DNA of 64,000 bases, from the NCBI GenBank assembly GCA_016786665.1, contig JAEUVZ010000007.1, positions 62,001 to 126,000 on the forward strand, given 5' to 3'. The stretch comes from Flavipsychrobacter sp. (lineage in GTDB: Bacteria; Bacteroidota; Bacteroidia; Chitinophagales; Chitinophagaceae). The position numbers and the translations under genes are program-made. Shown here one piece after another: positions 42,559-50,172 of the stretch (its first letter is position 1; every line of letters starts with the position of its first letter). The notes below the pieces were generated by a model. It saw only the letters and a list, made by a program, of their open reading frames with translations, searched no databases and was not told where the DNA came from.

Positions 42559-43563
42559 ATGAGCACGAACAACTTTGTACATAAACAACACGCGCACTGC
42601 GAAAGCGGCGTGACGGCCAACCTGCTGACGCACCATGGATTGCCCATCAGCGAACCGATGGCCTTTGGCATAGGAGCCGGCATCTTCTTCGCGCACCTGC
42701 CGTTCGTAAAAGTAAGCGGTACACCCGGCACTACGTTCCGTACCTGGCCGGGGGCCATCTTTAAACGGGTGACCCAGCGGCTGGATATAAAGATGCATAC
42801 CGAAAAGTTCCGCTCGCCGGAGAAAGCCAATGAAGCGCTGGATAACGTATTGCAAAGCGGCCGCCCCGCAGGTATGCTGAGCAGCGTCTTCTACCTGCCT
42901 TACCTGCCGGAGGCATTCCGGTTCCACTTTAACGCCCATAACCTGGTAGTGTACGGAAAAGAAAACGGCCAGTACCTGGTGAGCGACCCGGTGATAGAGG
43001 ACGTAAGCACCATAGACCCGCTGGACCTGGCAAAAGCCCGCTTCGCGAAAGGAACGCCGGAACCGAAAGGCTTTATGTACTATATAGAAGAAGTGCCGAA
43101 GACCGTACGCTTTGACAAAGCGATACAGGCCGGCATCAAGCAAACCTGCTTCTTTATGCTATCGCCGCCCCTGCCGTGGTTTGGCAATAAAGCCATAGGG
43201 TTGCTGGCCAAACGGATAAAATCATACCCGGCCAAACTGACGCCCCGCAAGTCGGCCTTGTACCTGGGCAACATTATCCGTATGCAGGAGGAAATAGGCA
43301 CCGGCGGGGCGGGATTCCGCTACCTGTATGCGGCCTTTCTGCAAGAATCCTCTGAACTGCTGAAACGGGACGACCTGGCCGAGCTCTCGGGCGAACTGAC
43401 ACAGATAGGAGATGGCTGGCGCAACTTCGCCTACCATGCCGCCCGCCAAATGAAAAACCGGACAACCGACCTTGTTTCGTTTGACGAACTGAGCGAACTC
43501 CTCCGTGTAACCGGGGAAAAGGAAAAAGACTTTTTTGAGCGGCTGAAAAAACTAAAGTGGTAG
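42559..43563 (+). CDS. BtrH N-terminal / DUF4872 protein
   Basis: A 334-residue cytoplasmic protein. The N-terminal half matches the BtrH-N domain, named after the acyl-ACP:aminoglycoside acyltransferase of butirosin biosynthesis: HAHCESGVTANLLTHHG presents Cys14 as the likely catalytic residue, GAGIFFAHLPF follows, and FNAHNLVVYG supplies a His. The C-terminal 150 residues fit DUF4872. In other genomes this pair often lies by ABC transporters or acyl-carrier-protein genes; here only an HTH-like gene accompanies it. Transfer of an acyl group onto an amine is inferred from the family; the substrate is unknown. Confidence 0.8.
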   Translation: MSTNNFVHKQHAHCESGVTANLLTHHGLPISEPMAFGIGAGIFFAHLPFVKVSGTPGTTFRTWPGAIFKRVTQRLDIKMHTEKFRSPEKANEALDNVLQSGRPAGMLSSVFYLPYLPEAFRFHFNAHNLVVYGKENGQYLVSDPVIEDVSTIDPLDLAKARFAKGTPEPKGFMYYIEEVPKTVRFDKAIQAGIKQTCFFMLSPPLPWFGNKAIGLLAKRIKSYPAKLTPRKSALYLGNIIRMQEEIGTGGAGFRYLYAAFLQESSELLKRDDLAELSGELTQIGDGWRNFAYHAARQMKNRTTDLVSFDELSELLRVTGEKEKDFFERLKKLKW

Positions 43564-43611
43564 CCGCCGGGGCTTTTAGCTGTTGTTACCTAAATTCATT
43601 GCGGAAAACCT

Positions 43612-43619
43612 TATTTTTG
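43612..43619 (+). promoter_or_regulatory. -7 element of the GtrA-like gene
   Basis: TATTTTTG, fitting TAnnTTTG, lies inside the longest possible reading frame. It favours the GTG start at 43637 over the TTG at 43583. Confidence 0.45.
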
Positions 43620-43636
43620 CCTCCTCTTATTTGCAG

Positions 43637-44176
43637 GTGTTGCGGTTTATCAGACATATAGTATTAGGAATTATTGATTTTTTTCACAAGCCCTTTGCGA
43701 AATACATCAATAAGACCAACTTTCGTTACCTGGCATGTGGCGGCTCCAACGCCCTGCTGGATATTATAGTCTATTACATCAGCTACCACTATATAGTAGA
43801 CGTACGGCAACTGGCAGAGGTAGATATATTCGGGCTCTTTCACATGACGCCGCATATACTGGCGCTGGCCATTGCGTTCTGCACTACGTTCCCTATCGGC
43901 TTTGCGCTGTCGAAGTACATCGTTTTCCCGGAATCGGAACTGAGAGGGCGCGTTCAGCTATTCCGGTACTCACTGCTGGTAGCCATGTGTATAGGGCTGA
44001 ACTATGGCTTTATGAAACTGTTCGTAGAGGTTTGCCACATCTACGCTACCCCCTCAAAAATACTGACTACGGGACTGGTAGCGATATTCAGCTACGTATC
44101 TCAGCGGAAATTCACCTTTAAGATGAAGACCATAACGGTAGAACCCGACCCTATAGTGGTAAACGACAACCATTAA
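43637..44176 (+). CDS. GtrA-like membrane protein
   Basis: A GtrA-family integral membrane protein of 179 residues from the GTG at 43637. Four membrane helices carry the signature FRYLACGGSNALLDIIVYYI near the start and KYIVFPESELRGRVQLFRY in the middle. The last helix and basic tail (SYVSQRKFTF) match the family end. GtrA proteins are thought to help flip lipid-linked sugars such as undecaprenyl-phosphate glucose. No glycosyltransferase gene is adjacent, so the partner is unknown. The start codon is not certain. Confidence 0.82.
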   Translation: MLRFIRHIVLGIIDFFHKPFAKYINKTNFRYLACGGSNALLDIIVYYISYHYIVDVRQLAEVDIFGLFHMTPHILALAIAFCTTFPIGFALSKYIVFPESELRGRVQLFRYSLLVAMCIGLNYGFMKLFVEVCHIYATPSKILTTGLVAIFSYVSQRKFTFKMKTITVEPDPIVVNDNH

Positions 44177-44235
44177 GGACCGGATAGTCTACCATCATAA
44201 ACCGCTTACTTCAGCGTTCCTTCTATCTTTGAACT

Positions 44236-44979
44236 ATGCCATTCACCTTTGCACATCCCGCGGTAGTAATGCCCATCAACCGGGTCTTCCGGACGAGGCT
44301 TTCTTTATCGGGCCTGGTAATAGGAAGCATGGTGCCTGACTTTGAGGGCTTTATACTGGTGACCGATGTAAAAACATACAGCCACACCTGGCATGGCATG
44401 TTTTGGCTGGACCTGCCGCTGGGCTTTGCCATCGCCTTTCTTTTCCATACCGTGGTACGCAACACGCTGATAGACAACCTTCCGAAATTTTTCCGGAAAC
44501 GGCTGATAGGATATAAAGAGCTGAACTGGGCAGCATACTGCAAAGCCCACTACCTGAACGTACTGCTGGCGATGCTCATCGGCATCTTCTCTCACCTGGC
44601 ACTGGATGACTTTACCCATGCCGACAGCCTGGCCACGCGGTACCTGCCTATACTGGAACGCTGGTACTATATAGGCGGCCGGCCTTACCCTGTTTATAAA
44701 ATGCTGCAACTAGCCACCTCCATCGCCGGGGTAGCCATAGTGATAGCCGGTATCGGCACCTTGCCGGTGCAGCAGCACATACCTGAATGGAGGCGCTCTA
44801 ACTATTGGGTGATCGTCGGCTGCATCGCACTGTCGTTTGTAGCATCGCGGTTTATGCTGGACCTGGCCATCACCGATATCAGCCTGCTGCTGGTGACCGC
44901 CCTGTCGGGAGGCTTCCTTGGCGTAACAATAGCACCACTGCTATTGGGGAAAGTACGCCCTGGGCCGGCAAGGCGATGA
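44236..44979 (+). CDS. DUF4184 membrane protein
   Basis: A 247-residue membrane protein with about six helices. It opens MPFTFAHPAVVMPI, the typical start of DUF4184 proteins, followed by GSMVPDFEGF and the His-rich YSHTWHGMFWLDLPLG. Together with SHLALDDFTH these His and Asp residues resemble the metal-binding layout of YdjM-type membrane hydrolases, but catalysis has not been shown. It is co-oriented with GtrA, 59 bases apart. Confidence 0.8.
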   Translation: MPFTFAHPAVVMPINRVFRTRLSLSGLVIGSMVPDFEGFILVTDVKTYSHTWHGMFWLDLPLGFAIAFLFHTVVRNTLIDNLPKFFRKRLIGYKELNWAAYCKAHYLNVLLAMLIGIFSHLALDDFTHADSLATRYLPILERWYYIGGRPYPVYKMLQLATSIAGVAIVIAGIGTLPVQQHIPEWRRSNYWVIVGCIALSFVASRFMLDLAITDISLLLVTALSGGFLGVTIAPLLLGKVRPGPARR

Positions 44980-45075
44980 AACCGCTCTCCAGCATCACCA
45001 CCCCATTAACAGAAACTATTGTTAAGAATCTTCCTGCTTATGTACTGTGAGGATTGAGCGGGGTATCTTACCGTT

Positions 45076-45726
45076 ATGAAAGTGAAGTACCTGCTGAGCC
45101 TGCTGCTGCTATGGGCCGCACCGGCGAACGGACAGACGGACTATAGCGGGATGGTGAACAACTTTAAACAGGGAGCGCGGGACAACGCAGCTGCCATATC
45201 GCTGATAAAAGCGGCAATAGCGGCCTTTGACACCGGCCATGTATATGAAGAAAAGCCCCTGGCCAATGGTGGCTGGGCCATAACGCTGAAGAACGGGACC
45301 CAACACCTGATGACACCGCAGGAACTGGAAGAAGCCATCCGCAGCGCCGACCTGTACCTGAAAGACGGCAAAGACAGCAGCGCCCTGAAATGTGCCTGGA
45401 AGTGCTACGCACTGATGGCCAAACAACGGCAGCTACAGGTTGCCGGCATGGGTTATGCGGATGCCCTGCAACACCTGGATGGCCAGGCCGATGTGGAAAC
45501 AATATATGAGCTGCTGGGACTGGAAAAGAACATAAAGAAATTCCGAAACGGGGCCTATGTAGAGAACCTGTGCGCCATAGTAGCCTGGCGGGGTAAAGAC
45601 GTGGTGTACTCGTGCAACGGCATTATGGACCGTAAAGGGAAGCAGATAAACATGAGTGTATTCTACCGGGGGCGGTTCCAGGTAGTGGATGAATGGGATG
45701 CTGACCTGAACCCGGGCAAGATGTAA
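45076..45726 (+). CDS. Secreted protein of unknown function
   Basis: A 216-residue protein with signal peptide MKVKYLLSLLLLWAAPANGQ. The mature part is soluble: a helix-rich first half (NNFKQGARDNAAAISLIKAA), a short beta element ITLKNGTQHLMTP, TPR-like helices and a C-terminal beta segment (VVYSCNGIMDRKGKQINMSV). I recognise no family. It ends in a long perfect hairpin that includes its stop codon. Confidence 0.6.
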   Translation: MKVKYLLSLLLLWAAPANGQTDYSGMVNNFKQGARDNAAAISLIKAAIAAFDTGHVYEEKPLANGGWAITLKNGTQHLMTPQELEEAIRSADLYLKDGKDSSALKCAWKCYALMAKQRQLQVAGMGYADALQHLDGQADVETIYELLGLEKNIKKFRNGAYVENLCAIVAWRGKDVVYSCNGIMDRKGKQINMSVFYRGRFQVVDEWDADLNPGKM

Positions 45727-45765
45727 TGAAAAGTGGCGGGTATAGTACCCGCCACTTTTCATTAC
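45723..45765. terminator. Perfect 20-bp bidirectional terminator
   Basis: GTAATGAAAAGTGGCGGGTA (45723-45742) pairs perfectly with the sequence at 45746-45765 around a TAG loop. It includes the stop codon of the plus-strand gene and lies 16 bases before the end of the convergent gene. Confidence 0.93.
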
Positions 45766-45780
45766 AAGAAGATGCCGCAC

Positions 45781-47364
45781 TTAGAACGTGGACGTGATGC
45801 CCAGCCTTACCCCGCTGAAGGCGGGTTCGTAACGGCAAACACCACCGGTACAGTTGATACCTTCTACCTGCTTTACATAAGCAGCAGTAAACCTATGAGG
45901 GCCCTTGGTGTGGGCTACAAAGAAATTGTAGTAGTGCTTGGGCTCTGAATACTTCGTGGGGTTGGGAACAATGTTGTACATGTCGGAAGCGGCAATAGAC
46001 CAGCGCGGCGCAATGTTGAACTCCAGCAAAGCAAATATCCAGGAACCGAAATCCTGCCGGGTAGACTGGTACTCCAGCTGTGTGCGGAGCGACTTGTTCT
46101 TAGTTATTTTATAAATAATCTCCGCGAATGGAGTCACTGCTTTTACAATAGGCACGCCGGGCTTTACCTGGTATATCTCCTGGTTGTACTCCATGTACTG
46201 TACGCCCCCTGTAAATATCCACTTATCCATACCCCGGTACTCGCCTTCAAAATAGGCTTCGCGATAGAGCTTTACATCGTTGAGCGCATTGATGTGGGTG
46301 TAAGTGAGCGTGAGCGATATGTCATCGTTGGGGGCAATAAGGACGTCGCCGCTACCCGCTATCTCTGAAATGTCCTGCGACGCCGGTGTGTACCGCGCCA
46401 TCAGGCGCTGCGGGCGCAGGCGGGCCACAATAGGCTGCCAGTTGAGCATACCGCGCAGCAACACTTCGTTGGGCGATGTGCGCATCATAAAATTTTCGGT
46501 ACGCTTACCGGTGAGGTTTACCGCTATACCCTTCTGCGCATAACCCAGCGTGGTGAACAGTACCGTTCCCTGCTCGTCTTGCAGTACGTTGTCTTTCAAT
46601 ATCGCCTCGTGCGTTTTCAGTGCGCCTTCCGCATACCAGGAAAAGTCGCCTACGGTTAATGTGTTGTAGAGAGAGAACGCGTACATGTTGTACTTAGGCG
46701 TAAACCGCGTAACTACCGCCTGGCTGTTGATAGTACCCACTACCGCAGACATGGAGTTGTTATCGAGGGTCCGGTTAACCGCGCCTACGCCGGGGAGGAT
46801 GTGCACCTTGCCCACGTTAAAGTCGCCTTCGGCATTAAAGCCCTTGATGATGGGGTCGTAACGCTGGGTGACCGTTGCCACATCCTTCTGCTGCCCGGTG
46901 AAACCTTTAAGCAAAATGTGGTCGTTGAGCTTGTACTTCAGGTGGAGCCCAACGAGGGCATTATCTATCAGCAGCCCCCTGTCTTCGTAAGCACGGAACA
47001 GGATGCCGCTTCCTATCTGATCGTAAATATACCCGCCTGTGATGGTGAGGTTGTTAAACTCCTTGCTCAGGCTCCAGGCACCCACACCGAAACCGCTCAG
47101 CGCCGAGGTGGGATTGTAGAGGTTGGAATTGTGAAAGGCATCCGCCCGGACGAACGCGGTGAAGCCTTTGTAATTATAGCGCAGCGACAACCAGGCTTCG
47201 CCACCGCTCAACACATTATCGTACAGGGGATTATTGGAAGCGTTGATAGCCGTGTCCCTATCGAAGAAATTGACATTCATCATCAGGTCGCCCGAAAGGT
47301 TGCCTTGAGCGTATGATTGCAGGGATGCCAGGCCGAAAAGCAAAAACAGTGTAAATTTTCTCAT
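45781..47364 (-). CDS. DUF6029-like outer-membrane barrel protein
   Basis: A 527-residue exported protein with signal peptide LFGLASLQSYAQ. The remainder alternates hydrophobic and polar residues with frequent aromatic girdle positions and turns, as in outer-membrane barrels; it ends GVRLGITSTF with a terminal Phe. It resembles the DUF6029 family, which in Bacteroidota often lies next to TlpA-type thioredoxins, as here. A cysteine pair (GINCTGGVCRYEP) near the C-terminus could be the redox target of that thioredoxin. A possible promoter, TTG-N20-TAATTTCG, precedes it. Confidence 0.65.
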   Translation of the reverse strand: MRKFTLFLLFGLASLQSYAQGNLSGDLMMNVNFFDRDTAINASNNPLYDNVLSGGEAWLSLRYNYKGFTAFVRADAFHNSNLYNPTSALSGFGVGAWSLSKEFNNLTITGGYIYDQIGSGILFRAYEDRGLLIDNALVGLHLKYKLNDHILLKGFTGQQKDVATVTQRYDPIIKGFNAEGDFNVGKVHILPGVGAVNRTLDNNSMSAVVGTINSQAVVTRFTPKYNMYAFSLYNTLTVGDFSWYAEGALKTHEAILKDNVLQDEQGTVLFTTLGYAQKGIAVNLTGKRTENFMMRTSPNEVLLRGMLNWQPIVARLRPQRLMARYTPASQDISEIAGSGDVLIAPNDDISLTLTYTHINALNDVKLYREAYFEGEYRGMDKWIFTGGVQYMEYNQEIYQVKPGVPIVKAVTPFAEIIYKITKNKSLRTQLEYQSTRQDFGSWIFALLEFNIAPRWSIAASDMYNIVPNPTKYSEPKHYYNFFVAHTKGPHRFTAAYVKQVEGINCTGGVCRYEPAFSGVRLGITSTF

Positions 47365-47454
47365 TACGAGCTTTATTAACTAAAATTTTCCGAAATTAGC
47401 CTCTTTCATAAAAACTGGCAAGGTTTTAGATTAATATTTATAAAACAATTACTT

Positions 47455-47949
47455 ATGAATAAGATTGTTGCTGCCGTGGCAGCCCTGTTTATCAGTACTG
47501 CATCGTTTGCGCAGTCGGAAATGCCTGATACGCAGGTGAAGGATGTTAATACCGGTAAGAAAGTGGCTTTTAACAAGACGGTTACCGAGGGGAAAGTGAC
47601 GCTCATTAACTTCTGGGCTACGTGGTGCGTACCTTGTAAGAAGGAAATAAAGAATATAACGAAAGCGATGCCCGACTGGAAAAAAGAGGCTGACTTTGAA
47701 TACATGACCGTATCGGTAGACGAGTCGAGGGCGGAAGGCCTGGTGCGCAGCTATGCGAAATCGCAGGGTTGGGAGTTTCCGTACTACATAGACGCCAACT
47801 CTGACCTGAAACGCTCGCTGAACTTCCAGAATGTGCCTTTTACGCTGATCATTGACAAGCAGGGCAAGATCGCCTATATGCATACCGGCTATGAAGAAGG
47901 TGGCGAAGAAGAAGTATGGGCCAAGATAAAAGAGCTGAACGCGAAGTAG
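47455..47949 (+). CDS. TlpA-like exported thioredoxin
   Basis: A 164-residue periplasmic thioredoxin-fold protein, signal peptide AALFISTASFAQ. The active site is W57-C58-V-P-C61-K in INFWATWCVPCKKEI. The later motif FQNVPFTLIIDKQGKIAYMH holds the cis-proline typical of the fold. It is divergent from the DUF6029-like gene, 90 bases away. TlpA/ResA-type proteins reduce disulfides in cytochrome maturation or outer-membrane proteins; the neighbour suggests the latter, an inference. Confidence 0.9.
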   Translation: MNKIVAAVAALFISTASFAQSEMPDTQVKDVNTGKKVAFNKTVTEGKVTLINFWATWCVPCKKEIKNITKAMPDWKKEADFEYMTVSVDESRAEGLVRSYAKSQGWEFPYYIDANSDLKRSLNFQNVPFTLIIDKQGKIAYMHTGYEEGGEEEVWAKIKELNAK

Positions 47950-47983
47950 ATTGGCGGGAGATAGTGGCTCTGTAATCTCGCTG

Positions 47984-48122
47984 CCTATGAAGTTGGTTAG
48001 ACTGCTTCGTGCCTAGCAGTGACAACCCGAGAGTGGTAATTTGATAAGTGATAGTTCCCTACGAAACTGGTTAGACTGCTTCGTGCCTCGCAGTGACAAC
48101 GGGAGAGTGGTAATTTGATAAG
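47984..48122. repeat. Two 65-bp direct repeats with TGCTTCGTGCCT core
   Basis: Copies at 47984-48048 and 48058-48122 are separated by 9 bases and differ at a few positions. Each contains GACTGCTTCGTGCCTCGCAG (C to A in the first) and ends GTGGTAATTTGATAAG. The core contains a short inverted repeat, CTGC to GCAG. Similar TTGCTTCGT-CCTCGCA sequences occur as dispersed intergenic repeats in other genomes, as far as I recall. No open frame lies here. Confidence 0.75.
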
Positions 48123-48146
48123 ACTACATTCTTTTAAATAAAATAG

Positions 48147-48176
48147 AGAAAGCCTCTGCGAATGCAGAGGCTTTCT
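48147..48176. terminator. Terminator between the repeat region and etfA
   Basis: AGAAAGCCTCTGC (48147-48159) pairs with GCAGAGGCTTTCT (48164-48176), loop GAAT. It can serve both convergent transcripts and ends the etfBA unit on the minus strand. Confidence 0.9.
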
Positions 48177-48204
48177 TTGTATCGTGAAGCAACGAGACGG
48201 GTGA

Positions 48205-49182
48205 TTATCCCTGTGCTGCTTTGAATTTCTTCACTGCTTCGGTGAGTTTCGGTACTATCTCCAGCGCATCACCTACTATACCATAGTCGGCAGCTTTGAA
48301 GAACGGAGCTTCCGGATCTTTATTAATCACCACTATAGTTTTAGAACCATTAACGCCAGCCAGGTGCTGAATGGCACCGGAGATACCTACCGCAATGTAC
48401 AGATTGGGACGAATGGTGCCACCTGTCTGCCCTACGTGCTCGTGGTGCGGACGCCAATGGGAGTCGGCTACGGGACGAGAGCAAGCGAGCGCCGCGCCCA
48501 GTGAACCGGCGAGGTCTTCCAGCACGCCCCAGTTTTCCGGGCCCTTCAGGCCACGGCCACCGGATACCACCAGTTCCGCTTCGCTCAGCGGCACTGTGCC
48601 AGTCACCTTGCTTACTTCTTTCACCTGTACACCAAAATCCTTATCGCTGAATGCAACGGAGAGCAACTCCACCGCAGCACTACCCTCTCCCTTCTTTACC
48701 TGGAACGTGTTGGGCATCAGCGTTACCACCTTCACATCGCTAGTAACGTTAACGAACGCAAATGCTTTACCGGAGAAAACTGTTTTCTTAATTACAAAGC
48801 CCTTGCTCAAATCAGGCTGCGATACCGCACCGGCAACCATACCCGCTTTCAGCCTGGCAGCCACGCGGGGCGCTACCGCTTTACCGGTAACATCGTGCAG
48901 CGCTACTATTACCTTAGCGCCTTCTTTTTCGGCGGCCGTAGCCAGCGCGTTGGTGTAAGCACGTGCGTTGAGCGCATCAAGCTTCGCATCCGCTACGTGC
49001 AGCACTTTTGCCGCTCCATAAGCACCCAGGCCCTGCAGTTCGCTCTCGCTTACCGTACCCAGCGCTACCGCGGTAACGGTAGTGCCCAATGCCTTCGCTA
49101 TATCCGATGCATATTGCACCGCTTCAAATGTCTTTTTCTTAAAAACGCCTTGCGCATGCTCGGCCAATACTATTACAGACAT
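48205..49182 (-). CDS. etfA: Electron transfer flavoprotein alpha subunit
   Basis: FAD-binding large subunit of ETF, 325 residues. The C-terminal signature VADSHWRPHHEHVGQTGGTI, followed by PNLYIAVGISGAIQHLAGVN, is the FAD domain. The N-terminal half is the weakly conserved alpha/beta domain. Together with EtfB it passes electrons from acyl-CoA dehydrogenases to ETF:quinone oxidoreductase, neither of which is encoded nearby. It follows etfB by 49 bases, where a perfect 12-bp palindrome CTAAATATTTAG (49186-49197) lies. Confidence 0.95.
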   Translation of the reverse strand: MSVIVLAEHAQGVFKKKTFEAVQYASDIAKALGTTVTAVALGTVSESELQGLGAYGAAKVLHVADAKLDALNARAYTNALATAAEKEGAKVIVALHDVTGKAVAPRVAARLKAGMVAGAVSQPDLSKGFVIKKTVFSGKAFAFVNVTSDVKVVTLMPNTFQVKKGEGSAAVELLSVAFSDKDFGVQVKEVSKVTGTVPLSEAELVVSGGRGLKGPENWGVLEDLAGSLGAALACSRPVADSHWRPHHEHVGQTGGTIRPNLYIAVGISGAIQHLAGVNGSKTIVVINKDPEAPFFKAADYGIVGDALEIVPKLTEAVKKFKAAQG

Positions 49183-49185
49183 GTA

Positions 49186-49197
49186 CTAAATATTTAG
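49186..49197. other. 12-bp palindrome between etfB and etfA
   Basis: CTAAATATTTAG is self-complementary and lies 4 bases upstream of the etfA start. It may be chance in AT-rich sequence. Confidence 0.3.
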
Positions 49198-49231
49198 ATT
49201 GAGTGTTTTAAAAAATGAGAACCCTTAGCAC

Positions 49232-49975
49232 CTATATCACTTTTGCGTCGTTGTGCAGCAGGCTCACCAGTTCGTCCATGTTATCGGCGCTTATCATTTT
49301 AACCCCTGTTTTTGCCGGGGGCATTTCGTAAGAAACGATTTCGCTCAATGGCTGTATGTCAGCGGGAGCCACCACTTTCAGCGGCTTAGTGCGCGCCGCC
49401 ATGATGCCGCGCATGTTGGGGATGCGTGCTTCGGCCATACCCTTCTGGCAAGATACTACCAGCGGCAACGGACAAGTACCCGTTTCTTCACCACCTTCTA
49501 TTTCGCGCTTTACGGTAGCTACACCACCCTCTATGCTGAGTGAAGAGGCGAAGCCTACAAAATTCATATCGAGCAGTTCGGCGAGCATAGCGCCCACGGA
49601 GCCATTGTTGTAATCTATCGACTCTTTTCCGCAGAGCACCAGGTCGTATCCCTCGCTCTTTGCATATTCGGCTATCTGCGCAGCCACTACATACGGGTCG
49701 GCGCTATCGGTGTCTATGCGGATGGCTTCATCGCCGCCCAATGCGAGCGCCTTGCGGATTACCGGTTCTGCATCGGCTTTACCCACGGTCACCAGGTTTA
49801 CGGCGGTGGCGGTGCCGGCCTCTTTCAGTTCCAGGGCACGTACCAGTGCATACCATTCATCGTAGGGATTGATGATAAACGTTACACCTTGATTATTGAA
49901 CGTGGTATTGTTATCGCCAAAGGCAATTTTGGTAGTCGTATCCGGTACCTGTGCAATACAAACTAAGACTTTCAT
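49232..49975 (-). CDS. etfB: Electron transfer flavoprotein beta subunit
   Basis: AMP/FAD-contacting small subunit of ETF, 247 residues. MKVLVCIAQVPDTTTKIAF at the start and ESIDYNNGSVGAMLAELLDM in the middle match EtfB, and the family signature region VKREIEGGEETGTCPLPLVV is complete. It is the first gene of the etfBA unit. A -7 element, TAGGTTTG on the minus strand (50028-50035), lies 52 bases upstream. Confidence 0.95.
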   Translation of the reverse strand: MKVLVCIAQVPDTTTKIAFGDNNTTFNNQGVTFIINPYDEWYALVRALELKEAGTATAVNLVTVGKADAEPVIRKALALGGDEAIRIDTDSADPYVVAAQIAEYAKSEGYDLVLCGKESIDYNNGSVGAMLAELLDMNFVGFASSLSIEGGVATVKREIEGGEETGTCPLPLVVSCQKGMAEARIPNMRGIMAARTKPLKVVAPADIQPLSEIVSYEMPPAKTGVKMISADNMDELVSLLHNDAKVI

Positions 49976-50027
49976 TATATTCTGATATTTAATTATAAGA
50001 ATGCGTCTCCGTTACCGAAGATGGCTG

Positions 50028-50035
50028 CAAACCTA
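50028..50035 (-). promoter_or_regulatory. -7 element of etfBA
   Basis: The minus strand reads TAGGTTTG, fitting TAnnTTTG, 52 bases before etfB. No TTG at -33. Confidence 0.4.
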
Positions 50036-50152
50036 CTGCAAAAAAAGGTAAAATGAGACGATGTGGGCCAATAGCTACATCGCTCCCGGGCAATAATATA
50101 CAGCCATGGCAATTAAAAAGTTGCGGGAACACGGCAATACTGTATGCTTTAT

Positions 50153-50160
50153 TAATTTTG
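50153..50160 (+). promoter_or_regulatory. -7 element of the LTA-synthase-like gene
   Basis: TAATTTTG fits TAnnTTTG and ends 12 bases before the ATG at 50173. It rules out the longer in-frame start at 50053. Confidence 0.5.
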
Positions 50161-50172
50161 CGCTACCGTAAA

